Both the position numbers and the translations under genes were made by a program. Below, piece after piece: positions 42,552 through 53,493 of a DNA stretch of 64,000 nucleotides. The notes beneath the pieces are model-generated. The model did no database searches. It was not told the origin of the DNA and saw only the letters and a list, made by a program, of their open reading frames with translations. Position 1 is the stretch's first letter; each line of letters opens with the position of its first letter. The stretch comes from Nothopassalora personata (lineage: Eukaryota > Ascomycota > Dothideomycetes > Mycosphaerellales > Mycosphaerellaceae), in the NCBI GenBank assembly GCA_033816765.1, contig CM066287.1, positions 7,378,001 through 7,442,000 on the forward strand, written 5' to 3'.

Positions 42552-44680
42552 CTTGCCTCAGTCTGAGTGAAGAAGGCGCGTGCTTACTTCGAAGCTCACT
42601 TGAGCTCTCTAACTACACCACTGTGCGCGCAATAGTGAGAGTGCAGCCTCAGTGACTACCCCAGCTCAAATGCGTGGAGTGAGATATGAGACATCTATAT
42701 CGTGGCCATGTCTCCCATTCCTGTTTGCTAGGAAGTACCATGTTCTGTTCACAGGTGTAGGCTGAATGGATGATCTGATCGCTCGGCTTATAAGAAATTT
42801 CGTTGCCACTGAGCGCTTCATCTCCTCGCCGAAGAACTTGTTGCTCGAATCCAAGGGCGTGCAGCGACGCATAGTCCTGACAAAAAGTCTAAGCCATGGA
42901 TCGCGTCATCACATCTGCCCTGCCAGCCAGGAGCCAATTCTCTGGTGGTGTAAAGGACATCCATCGAAAGCATCGCAATGGCAATTATTTTGGTCAACAG
43001 CTCTCGGTCCAGCTAGTGGCGCAAAAGGCCGACCAGAAGATCAGCATCAATCACGTCCCTGCGACGATGATAGTTCGCTCGATGCAACGCAGTCGATCGG
43101 GCAGTATGCAGAAGACTGAGAATACTGCCCTGGCGTTCAGTCATCATCCTGTCGCATTGCAGACGAGTGTCCTCGGTGATGGGCACATCATGATACGCCA
43201 AGCGACGTAGAGGGTCTGGAACCTGGACCCGACGATATCTTCAGCAAGCCACTGTGTCGATATTCTGCTTTCTAATCTGACGAGTAGTCGCAGGCTAATA
43301 AGCTAACGCTGCTATCATCATGAGATGTTCATGTGAACAGTCCAGGTGACGTCCAGATCGTTTGGAGATGTTCCCACCGGATGTATATCGGCCTTGTCGG
43401 TGGAATCGGCGTCTCTGATCAGATGCAGATGCGCTGTACATACAGTAAGTACATTTACCAGGAGCCTGTCGCAAGCAACCCTGTTCTGGTGCTGTCATGG
43501 CTCGATGGTGAGGACCCGCCGTGGCGAGACATCCACTCGTGTGAAGACTGTCGCGGATGTTCCGACCCAGAGATGTCATCTGTGGTGAGCGGTCTTCCTG
43601 CCAGCTTGGCTGCACGTGAGCACATTATCGAGTGTCGATTCTATGTGGAGATCAGCACCGGCTTCACGTAGTGGCGGTAGCGCCCGGAGCCGGCATCTCA
43701 CCGCGTCGCTAACTACCGCAAGAGCAGGGGCTCTTGTCTCACAAAATGCGTCTCGACTGATAGACATGTGCACATGTACGCCAACCTCCTACGAAGTGCA
43801 TCAACGCGGATGGCTGCCTGCATGAAGGCACAGACGTGTAGCAGCGAGGAAAGGGCATCGCGTCGCAAGTCGCTGGTCTGTGAGCTGAGAATGAGTCGTT
43901 TTCATAACGATGGTGGTCGAGGCCGGCAACGCTTTAGCTTCGTCCAACCAACAGCCAGAGATTGTGAAACGTCTTGGACGCTCGTATCACATGGCGGCAA
44001 CCTGCCATGACAGGATCATCTCACCCTCCTCAAGGCGTGAGCCAAGTGGAGTGTGCATGTTGCTATCGCGTCAAGTCAGCAGACGTGAGCTGTGTGATGT
44101 GAGATGGTCTGCCGAAAACAAGATCGGACTGCTGCTGCTGGGCGAGGATGAGGTGTCATCAGCTACAGACTACAGTACAGAATTGCGGGTGCCCAGCGGG
44201 AAGCATCCGACGGGGCGAACCCCTGCTGCTGCGAGACTGCATGTGGCATGTGCCATGCGACTGTAATGTTGCCAACAGTCGCGCTGTGCTGAGATCTGGC
44301 CGCTCCGAGGAGTCGGGCAACCGGTGGCTGGGAGAGTCGTCGACTGGCGCATCCATACTGTCCAAATGTAAATCGCCCCGCGGCTACGTTGTCAGACATG
44401 GCTGTCGCTGCGGTTGAGATTTTGAAACTCAAGGCGTTGTGAACGCAACTGCAGTTGGACTGACAGGGATTCAGCGCGCGCAAGGGTCTACTTGCTCTCA
44501 GAGCTGATCATGCGACTCAGCATCGTCTCGCACGCCTTTATCGCGACATTTCAGCCTGCAATACGACACCACGATGATCGAGTGCGTCGTGGCAATGCAC
44601 GCTGGCGGAGGCACTGTACAAGACACACCCGCACATTGGACGCTGCATTTAGGCTCGTGTGGTTCGAAAGGCTTGAAGCA
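42552..44680. other. Intergenic, no supported gene
   Basis: About 2.1 kb of normal composition. Short frames (for example 42,896-43,210 and 43,333-43,671) have no recognisable domain, no plausible splice partners and overlapping competitors on both strands. I see no RNA gene. Confidence 0.5.
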
Positions 44681-44707
44681 TATAAAACGATACCAGTAAT
44701 CGTTTTA
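44681..44707 (+). promoter_or_regulatory. TATA box within a 25-nt inverted repeat
   Basis: TATAAAA at 44,681-44,687 overlaps a perfect inverted repeat, TAAAACGAT (44,683-44,691) and ATCGTTTTA (44,699-44,707), with a 7-base loop. It lies about 315 bp before the ATG of the PH-domain gene and is followed by a pyrimidine-rich leader, so it is a good core-promoter candidate. Confidence 0.5.
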
Positions 44708-44997
44708 ATTTCGGCAGACGCGCACGTCCTCTGTGCACGACCGTTGCTTCCCTGGTCAAATCAGCTCCTGCCGCTTCTCTTCCACCCTCGACCTTGCACT
44801 CGAAAGCTGCCGTGTATTTCCCATTCGCAGCTGCCTCCTCACAGCCAACTCGCACACACCTCATACCAACCTCCGTCCATTTCGCAGCGCAGTCGCTTGC
44901 AGCCAAAAGAGCTCGCTCTTCACGTGTTCTTGACGTGTCGCGAAGCATCTGACCTTTCTACTTGATACCCTTTTGCTTCCGCTTTAATACACACACC

Positions 44998-46999
44998 ATG
45001 TCGGCAGTCCAAGACTCCACCGCCGCACCTGTCCATGTAACAGAGGCCGGCCATGCGGCGCCAGGCGCCACCACCACAGACGCTGCGCCAGCTGTCACCC
45101 AGCCCGCGGCTGGTGAGCAGCTTCCCAAAGCTGACACTGAACTCCCAACCGAGACTGCCGCAGCAGCACCGGTAGAGGAGACCAAGGCAGAGGCAGTTGC
45201 TGAGAAGGCCATCGAGCCCATAACTGAGGGCCAGCTCGGCTACAAAGGCCCCGGTGTGCTGAAGTGAGTGTTTGCCAGACGCGGTCTGCAGATGTTTGTG
45301 AGCTAAGCATTCAAATCAGGGGTTTGATTGCTTCCAAGAAGCAGTTCTGGCTCAACGATGAGGCAGTGGCCGCATCCAACCTCGACCTGTTCGTGCGCGG
45401 CGAGAAGCCAGAGGTCTCGCACGCGATCACTGCCTGGGCAACCCAGACCGGCAAGGGTCTCCTCTTCTTCAACAAGAAGAACGACACCGATCGGACACAC
45501 CCACAAGACGTCCTGGCACTCTACGATGCCACCGACCTCAAGAAGGCTCCCACACACGAGATTACCTTCGAGATTCACAACCAGAAGCACACCCTCAAGG
45601 CCGCCAGTGATGCTGAGCGAGACGGCTGGTACCTGTCGATCGAGAAGGCCATCGAACTCGGCAAGGCTTCCAAGGAGGAGGTTCACAACAGTGAGGGCTA
45701 CAAGGCCGAGCTCGAGAAGCTGAGTGAGTAAAGCGAGAAGCGAGTCCGCCAAATATGCTCACTAACATCTCCGCAGACAAGCCAAGCACTGTCCTTGCTG
45801 CCGGCTCTGCCAAACGCACTCAGTCGCAGCCAAAGAAGAGCACCGAGGTCAACAAAGAGACCGGTGTCGAGCGCACTGGCTCATCCTCGAGCGAAGAGGA
45901 GAACAAGGAGAAGAAGCAAAAGCGCCGCTCTACCTCCCGAGGCTTCCTTGGCCGTCTTCAGGGCAAGAAAGAGGAGGCTGAGCAGAAGGTTGCTGAGAAG
46001 AAGGAAGAGAAGGAAGCCGAGAAGGAGAGCAAGAAGACCGACGAGGAGCAGACTCCAGTGCTTGCCTCCACTGAAGCCGCACCTGTTGCTGGCGCCAGTG
46101 CAGCATCCGGCATTCCAGCTGCCGTCGAGGCAAACGAGGCTGCCACTGAGACCCCAGTTATCGCTGAAGGTCCAGTGACCGAGCCAAAGGCGGTCGAGGA
46201 TAAGCCAAAGCCAACCAAGCGTGGCAGCATCTTCGGCAAGGTCCAGGGTGCATGGAGCAGCGTCAAGAGCCCGTCAAAGGAGAAGGAGCTGAAGGATGTT
46301 GAGCTCAAGTCAGAGGCCGGCAAGGAGGCTGGTGTTTCCGAGACCGCCCCAGTGCTTCCAGAGACTGCCACAGTCGAGCCAGTGACGGCCATTCCAGCCG
46401 TTGAGGAGCCAGCTGTTGCGGCCAAGCCAGAGGAGAAGGAGGCACCAGTCGACACTCCAACCAAGGAGAAGAGTAACTTCCTCTCCGGTCTTGGCTTCAT
46501 CAAGCGCAACCGCAGCGTTTCGCCATCCACTCACATGAAGGAGCCATCCAAGAAGGAGGAGACTCCTGCCGCTGCCGCCGCCACCGAACAGGCTGTCGTC
46601 ACCGAGCCAGTCAACGAGACGGCTGAGGAGACCCGCGCTGTTGACACCACTGCTGAGGCCGACAAGCCAGTCGTGTCTGAGCCAGTAGCAGACAAGACCG
46701 AGGAGACCACCACTACTCCACATAAGCGCCAGTCGATGCTCGGTAGCCTTGGGCGTCGTGCCAGCAAGGCTCTCAACCGGATCAACGCCCCAAAGAAGGA
46801 GAATGTTGCACCTACCGCTTCGGAGGCCAAGAAGGAGGAGGCCACCGAGGTGAAGCCAATTGAGGAGACTCCAGTCGTTAACGGTGAGGCCAAGAAGGAG
46901 GGCGCTGAGGAGCAGAAGGCTCTTGGAGACGTTGTGCCAGAGAGTGTCAGCGTCGGCCAGCCTCAGCACACCACTCCGACGGTCACTGCCAGCGCATGA
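44998..46999 (+). CDS. PH-domain protein, Meu6-like
   Basis: Three exons: 44,998-45,263, 45,320-45,723 and 45,777-46,999, with introns of 56 and 53 nt, giving 630 residues. The first splice gives VLKGLIASKKQFWLND and the second EKLNKPSTVLA. Residues about 75-220 match the PH-like domain of fission yeast Meu6-type proteins (GQLGYKGPGVLK ... NLDLFVRGEKPE ... GLLFFNKK ... EITFEIHNQKHTLKAASDAERDGWYLSIEKA). PH domains of this kind usually bind phosphoinositides or act as cortical adaptors. The long tail is Lys/Glu/Ala/Pro-rich and disordered, with repeated short basic blocks (FLGRLQGKK, IFGKVQGAW, FLSGLGFIKRNRS, MLGSLGRRASKAL). These could be membrane-binding amphipathic helices. Function in this organism is unknown. 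Confidence 0.9.
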
Positions 47000-47739
47000 G
47001 CGATTCCGTTTATGTGCTCCCGACTGACTGTCGACCCCTGGAACGTTGGTGCGCAAGTCTCTTCCGATCTTACCTCTGCCAGCGAGGCTCATTCGCGTTG
47101 GCAGAGTCCTCTGTCTCGCAGTTACAGGATACTGGACGATTCATGACCAACGGATGTCGCCACGGATACTCTGATGATACCCAAAACGTGCTTCCTCTCT
47201 CGACTAGCTGCGCCTGACCTAATACCCAACTGGTACGCTTCACTTGCAAATAAATCGACGGCCTGCGTCATTATCTGTTCCTGTTTTCTGGCGGCATTGG
47301 CGATGGGGGGAATATTACGGAACGGTGCAATTTGGTTAGATTGATACCACATGCTGCATTCGTTAGGTTGCTTGCATTTATGTTTACTGCTGATGGTCCT
47401 TGGCGGATTTTGACAGTATCAAAGCAGAACACTTACTACTGTCTGATGTGGGAAGGGCTGGGCAGTCGCGAATACCCTCGACTCTCGAATTTCCGACAAA
47501 GATACCCTATGAGTGTGCTGCTAGCGCGTTCTCTGACTAGTAAGTACATGGACTTTTTTGTTAGCTAGACAAGTAGCGTAATAATCGTGTCGGTGGCTAA
47601 GCACCCGCCGAATGGTTGTCGGCCACCTCAATAAAATCGCTCACTGAAATGCAGTCCCTTATCGCATGTAAGAAAGCGATCAAAAGCAATGACCAGTACG
47701 TCTAATCCGCGTTATATCTGCAATTTTCGACTATCTTTA
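47000..47739. other. Intergenic, no supported gene
   Basis: 740 bp downstream of the PH-domain gene, including its 3' untranslated region. No recognisable coding or RNA feature. Confidence 0.5.
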
Positions 47740-48150
47740 CATATAGATCTAAGTATAATAGAGAATCTATAAAGTTCTAATAAGAAACATATACACTATC
47801 GAGTAATTAATATATATATATATACTAGATAGAGACTAAATAGGTCCTAGAATTAGAATTAAATAGATTACTTAGTCTATAATAAATTATGTTACGTATA
47901 CTACTTATTATTCTAAGAGTTGTATATGTACTACCTAGTATATACTAGTATATAGTAATATAAATGAGTAGCTAAGATATAAGAGATATAAAGTATTATT
48001 ACTAGAAATAACAAAACCTCTAATAATAGTACTATATAGTCTATATTTTAGAAGTAGACCCTAGCTATAGACATAATTTGCTAGGATAAGTGGTATATTA
48101 CTAATACTAGCTATTTAGGCTTATACTATATATCACGTACTGACGTGTAT
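47740..48150. repeat. AT-rich, RIP-like island
   Basis: About 410 bp in which CA and TG become rare and TA dominates (TATATATATATA, CTAGTATATACTAG, TAGTAC), set in otherwise ordinary DNA. It resembles a small RIP-mutated repeat relict. No LTR end, target duplication or reading frame is recognisable. Confidence 0.6.
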
Positions 48151-49040
48151 TACAAAGCCCGCTAACTAGATTTTCACTAAGGTAGGTGATCGCATTGAGA
48201 TGGGGACTAACACAGCTATGCGATCTTTCATGGGCTTACAATCAGCGTTTGACGTCAATCTCAATATAATGAGTCTTACTAAAGCATGATGTACCGGGAT
48301 GGTCTTGTAGATTCAAGATTTGAATCTTGATCTGCCACCAGCCAGTCATTGCATCGTTCGCATGGTGAGACTTGGGACATCGTCAGCATGTTTCGAGATG
48401 TGTCAATACGGCCTTGTGAAACGATTCTCAGGTTAGCGATGGCCAAGCGTGGAGGCAAGGAAGTGATAGGGCTAGCAGGGTGCAAGCATGTACGGGTGAG
48501 ATGTTGGACGGCAGTCCCTTGAACTTTACTTACATGTGAAGTCCGGAGGTGATGACATCGATCAGGCCAGACACTTCGTGATCGCGGATACTGGAGGGGA
48601 GTCTGTTACGACGACGCGCATAGCACTTGCATACTGCATCTCTAAAGCTCTACATCCGCCGTTCATTTGCTGGCTGCTCATGCAAGCGTGATCTGGTGGT
48701 CAGAGCCGCAATTGCTCCCTGACTTCGGCGCCACCGACTTGGTCATTTCTCACTAGCTCGCTCGTTGTATAGTTCTTGTGTATTCTTCGTTGCAACTTCG
48801 CAGCTTTCTTCTAGTCCTTCACGCCATCTGCCGCCGGAGCTACGCCTGAGAGCGCATAAATCGGCATTTGCTCCCAGCAGAACGCTTACGATTATCGATC
48901 AATTACCAGCATTACCGAATACCAGCGATTGACCGAATCGCCACTATCTCACAGCGTACAGCGCACAGCGCATTGCGAGCGCTGCCAACAGCCATATTCT
49001 GCCGCCGCGTGCAAAGACCATCCACGGAACATGAGCAGCC
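48151..49040. other. Intergenic with an 18-bp palindrome
   Basis: About 890 bp. TCAAGATT-TG-AATCTTGA at 48,313-48,330 is a perfect palindrome with a two-base centre. The right part (about 48,740-49,040) is pyrimidine-rich and should be the promoter and leader of the next gene. No supported ORF. Confidence 0.5.
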
Positions 49041-49931
49041 ATGGGTTGCTGCCAATCGACGGGTCGCCATGTAGCAGGCGAAGCAGGCGGTGATGGCTCT
49101 CGCGATAGAACTAATGCCCATGCCCGCGACCAATCAGCAAGAAACGCCTCCGCACCAGGACATTTTGCCAGATCCAACATCCCATCCTCAAGCTCACCAC
49201 CTAATCAACCCATCCGAGCACCCTCTCCCCTTTCACGGAGTCCCAAGAATGTCTCCAATGTGCTTCTTCCCTGGACCCGGTCCCACCTCGAACAACAACG
49301 CCGCATTTTCTTCGAGACTCGCGTAACAGGCCATGCAGACATCTGGGCTACCCTCCAAGAAGTCTGCAACCTCTTGCGCCAAAACGACCTCGTCAGCGCA
49401 CAGACGATCCTCGACGCTGCGAATATCTCCTGCCCTAATGGGCGCTTCGCTAAGGGTCGCGGGCGCAACAGAGATGGACGCGGCAAAGGAGGCGGAGTCT
49501 ACGACGAGCAAGGAGTTCTCTACGATATCCCTGAGTGGGTCGTGGTGGATCCAGCGGATATCATCGAAGAAACGCATGAGAAAGAGATCGACGCCGGGAG
49601 CGACGGTGCGGAAGACGAGGAGATACCTTATGAGGGTGATGATATTGGCCCTGCTAGTCCGGGTAAGGAGGACAAAGGCAAGCGAAGGGCGGAAGATTTG
49701 GACATGGGCGAGAAAGTCAAGGTCAAGTGCAGGCTTAGTACGTCGCAGGACATGGTGGTGGATTACCATAGTAAGCAGCCAGCGAAAGTAGTGATGCAGG
49801 GCCTGAAGGAACAGATTGGGAGTAAGCATCTCAAGTTGGTGTTTAGAGGCAAGGAGGTGGATCAGAGCAAGCCGCTGAGTGAGATGGGATGGACTGTTAA
49901 GGATGTTCTGAGTGCGTTTGTGATGAACTGA
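49041..49931 (+). CDS. Ubiquitin-domain protein, UBTD type
   Basis: 296 residues, single exon. The architecture matches UBTD1/2 (DC-UbP). An N-terminal MGCC gives a Gly2 for myristoylation and adjacent Cys for palmitoylation. A helical ubiquitin-binding region spans about 78-175 (RRIFFETRVTGHADIWATLQEVC ... AQTILDAANISCPNGRF ... VYDEQGVLYDIPEWVV), followed by an acidic linker and a C-terminal ubiquitin-like domain (about 225-296: KVKCRLSTSQDMVVDY ... LVFRGKEVDQ ... AFVMN) that lacks a terminal Gly-Gly, so it is not conjugated. Animal homologues bind ubiquitin and E2 enzymes. An inserted Gly/Arg-rich stretch (RGRNRDGRGKGGG) interrupts the first domain. An out-of-frame ATG ten bases upstream opens a short overlapping frame. 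Confidence 0.88.
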   Translation: MGCCQSTGRHVAGEAGGDGSRDRTNAHARDQSARNASAPGHFARSNIPSSSSPPNQPIRAPSPLSRSPKNVSNVLLPWTRSHLEQQRRIFFETRVTGHADIWATLQEVCNLLRQNDLVSAQTILDAANISCPNGRFAKGRGRNRDGRGKGGGVYDEQGVLYDIPEWVVVDPADIIEETHEKEIDAGSDGAEDEEIPYEGDDIGPASPGKEDKGKRRAEDLDMGEKVKVKCRLSTSQDMVVDYHSKQPAKVVMQGLKEQIGSKHLKLVFRGKEVDQSKPLSEMGWTVKDVLSAFVMN

Positions 49932-50770
49932 AAGGTGACGGAGTGGAGCAATTGGATTGGACCGGGCTTGTGCATATTGCCTTTCCTTGTTGGCGATCAG
50001 AGAGACGGATCATGGGGAAGAGGCATGGGGGAGCTCTCATTACTACTATTACATCAGGCTGGCGATGATACCACGGTGGCTACAGTACGCCGGAGAGAAT
50101 ACGAGAGAGGGTTGTGAAAGATTGGCTATATTTGGATTGTAAAGTGTACAGATTTACATCTCATTCGAAATGAGCTTGTGGTGATGATCGGTGGTCAATC
50201 CCGAGAGACGCGCTAACTATGGCACTGGCTGCAAGATCAGCTTCGAGGCGTAGTCGCATTGCACGATCGCCTATGCTCCCACGGTCGAAAAGCTATGCAG
50301 TCAACATGGGACTGCTGCTGATTCCTAAACTGCAACGATGGGCCTCATTAAGAACATGATGATCACTCTCAGCTGCTGGCATAGACATCGCAGAGGTGGT
50401 AGAATGATGAGCACCCGGGACCTAGGACCCGGGACCTCGGATGTGGCGTCACTCCCGCGCCGTCGCCGTCGCAACATCCGCTGGAGCTTCAGAATTGGCG
50501 GTCGCAAAACATGAAGGCTCTCGTCGAGCAGAACAAACGGGCAAGTCTCACAGAAGGCAGCAGAGCCGTGGAAATATCATAGAGCTAGGCGTTGGATATT
50601 CATCATCTACATCGGCGTCCTTACAGTCGTTTCTGCTGATTGACGACAGCACATCTGCATCTGCACCATCATCTCCTACCTTGCATTAATCGTTCGCATA
50701 ACTAGTTACCTTTACCGTCCTTGCGGCGCGCACATTCCACCGACTGCCCTTGGCAACGCGAGCGAGAAAG
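49932..50770. other. Intergenic, no supported gene
   Basis: 840 bp between two plus-strand genes. Contains CCGGGACCTAGGACCCGGGACC near 50,416, a GC-rich direct repeat (CCCGGGACCT, CCCGGGACCT). No coding or RNA feature supported. Confidence 0.5.
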
Positions 50771-53493
50771 ATGCTGAAGAGCAAAGATAAGCCAACACCG
50801 CGCCCGACGAGCATGTCGGAGGAGCAAATGGGTCAGCACTCTCATATGTCTTCGTCGTCGATCCCTCTCCCACAAACCCCGCCAAGAGCGTCGAGACTGC
50901 GAACATGCACCACTGCAGAGAATGCAGGCTTACCAGCAACGCCTACAGCACAGTATCTATCCGACTTGCGCAATGCTCGACCACCCAGACCCTCCGGCGC
51001 GAGACCGCCTCCGTCCTCCAAGTTCAGCGCTCTGAAGCGAGCCGAGACGGAGGTGGAAGACCCGAAGCCAGCAGATGAAGTTCCCCGACCGAGCCTACCC
51101 ACGAGCAACAGTATGCCTATCATGCCTGCCCAGTCGCTATCTCACCGAAGGACCGAATCCAGCTTGTCGAAACGCGGCATGTGCTCTTCTCGCGGACCAT
51201 TTGCCGGCCGTCCTCTAGCGACACCTCCTACGACCACACCAGTATCAGGAGCACCCGAATCGCCCGAGAAGCCAGCTGTACGGCACGCGCCAAGTATGCT
51301 GTACATGGAGAACGGAATGCGGTGGATGGAGAAGCAAGAGGCGAGATCACTGCGTGAGGCATTGCAAGATATGGACCTTGAGGAAGAGAAGAAGATTCAC
51401 TCAGACGCGCAGGACGAGGCAGCAGAGCTGGTGTACAAGCACAAGTACCCAGAAGCTGCTGCAGCACCTACTGCGTTCGCCAATCCAGATCTCAAAGACT
51501 ATCGATCACATCTACGCAAAGGTAGTTACCAGCGTAGCCATAGCCAGGATACCGCTTCAGCAGGAGACCGAGCTTCGTCAGACGGCAGCCAGAGTTCTGG
51601 CTCCAGCCTCAATCATGCCTCCATCAAACGACACACGACTGATCGACCGCGAAAGGTCAGTCCACCGACCGGTACTGTGTCAGTGCAGAAGAGGCGAGAG
51701 TCGGTCGGCAAGAGCTATGACCACCTCGCTAAAGCCGTTGAAAAGGACATTGCAATCGCTCATCGTAGGTCGAGCAGCGGAAGCAGACGGATCCTCAGCG
51801 GGGAGAAGAAGATGTACATGCATCCGAATGACAAGATATGGGAAGATCCGCAGGAGGACTCTTCGACACCAGACAAGAAGCAAGGGCCGGCTGAAGAGAG
51901 GAGGGAATTCGTGCCCACAGCATCGCCGGTACCATCATACGTGCGCAAGAACCCCTTTGCTCGTGTCCGAGCACAAGCCGAGAAGCTGGAGCGCTCTAAC
52001 TCAGCTCCAGTGATGTCTTCGCTGCCACCAACGCCGATACTCAAGCATGATCGTGTTGAGATTCAGAGAAATGTCCCGAGCCAGAGCCGCAATCCGTGGT
52101 ATGTAGCTAACGAGCCATTACCTCCAACCCCTTCAAGCGCAAGCGGTCGGGATGCAGATGAAGTCGCGCCCAAGACCACACCGACCAGGGAAGGCAAAGA
52201 GATCAGAGGCGATGACATCCGTGCAGCGACCAGCAAGGGCCGCAAGGACTATAGTCCCAACCTGCCGCGTCCGACGATGGTGAGCGATAAGCCAGGAAGA
52301 CCGATCGTAAGCTTCCAGAAGGACTACAAACCAAAGGAGATTGTGATGGAAGAGCAACATGCAGCTCCTACACCGAAGCAACAGCCAGAGCCAGAGCCAT
52401 CAAAGCCTTCTCCGTACCAAATCGCGAAGCCTCCTCCGTCGCAAGTCACTGTAAACAATGGACCAATGCCGCCAGTCCCGATGATCAATCTTCCAGATGA
52501 GACAACCGTCCCTTCAATTGTGCTGTTTGAAGAGCCTCGTGAAGACGCGTCAAGCTCAAAGGATATGCCGGGGATCCAGGTTGAAGCTCCTTCGATCAAC
52601 GTCAGCGTCGCAGATGACAGTACTGGGTCGCCAACCAGAAGTAAGCTACCACAGCGACCATTGCCATCTGCTAGACCATTGCCACGCCACGCAGCAACAA
52701 CACCATTACCTGCCACAAAGTCAACTCCACATTACACGCCCTCAATGCGACAAGCGGGAGCTTTGTGTGCGCACTGCGCCTTGCCTATTGCTGGCCGTAT
52801 CTTGAGTGCTGCTGGCCAGAGATTCCACCCTGGCTGCTTCGTATGCCATGAGTGCAACACCAACCTGGAATGCGTGGCATTCTATCCCGAGCCAGAGAGA
52901 AAGCGAGATGAGCGCCTGGAGCGTATCCACATTCGACGTTCTGGCTTCAACATTCCCATGCCAGAGGACATGACCGAGGAACAATTCTTGAAGCAGGAGG
53001 CCACCGATGGAGACGATACCTTACGATTCTACTGCCACCTCGACTACCACGAGCTCTTCAGCCCACGGTGCAAGAGCTGCAAGACTCCAATTGAGGGGGA
53101 AGTCATTGTCGCCTGCGGTGCTGAGTGGCACGCAGGTCATTTCTTCTGTGCTCAGTGTGGTGACCCGTTTGACAGTACAATGCCGTTCGTGGAGAAGGAT
53201 GGGTATGCTTGGTGTGTTGGCTGTCACACGAATCGGTACAGCTCCAAGTGCCGGAAGTGCAAGAAACCGGTGACGGATGTGGTTGTCAAGGCTCTTGGCG
53301 CTGACTGGCACTCTGATTGCTTTGTCTGCATGGTGAGTTAGGTCTCAGGACGTTCGTATCAGTTTGGAGACCAGATGCTAACGAGGGATGGCAGGAATGC
53401 AGTGGCGAGTTCACGGATGGCCGATACTTCCTACGTGGCAACTCGCAGGATCCTGTCTGTGTGAAATGTGAGGAGAGAAGGTTGAAGGCTTGA
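50771..53493 (+). CDS. pxl1: Paxillin-like LIM-domain protein
   Basis: Two exons, 50,771-53,332 and 53,395-53,493, with a 62-nt intron (GTGAGT...GGCAG); 886 residues. The start is the first ATG; the open frame before it lacks one. About 660 residues are disordered, Pro/Ser-rich and basic. Three LIM zinc-finger domains follow: LIM1 from about 665 (CAHCALPIAG ... FHPGCFVCHEC), LIM2 from about 767 (CKSCKTPIEG ... WHAGHFFCAQC) and LIM3 from about 827 (CRKCKKPV ... WHSDCFVCMEC). The last is completed only by exon 2, which ends CVKCEERRLKA. LIM1 carries an insertion of about 60 residues between its zinc-binding halves. This layout matches fungal paxillins (Pxl1, PaxB), which act at the septum or hyphal tip with Rho GTPases and actin. 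Confidence 0.88.

Noticed and set aside
42896..43210. 104-codon plus-strand frame and neighbouring small frames to 44,480
   Set aside because: Several overlapping frames on both strands, none with a recognisable motif; consistent with chance in GC-balanced intergenic DNA.
48279..48485. 68-codon minus-strand frame
   Set aside because: No domain and an isolated short frame; contains the 18-bp palindrome but no other support.
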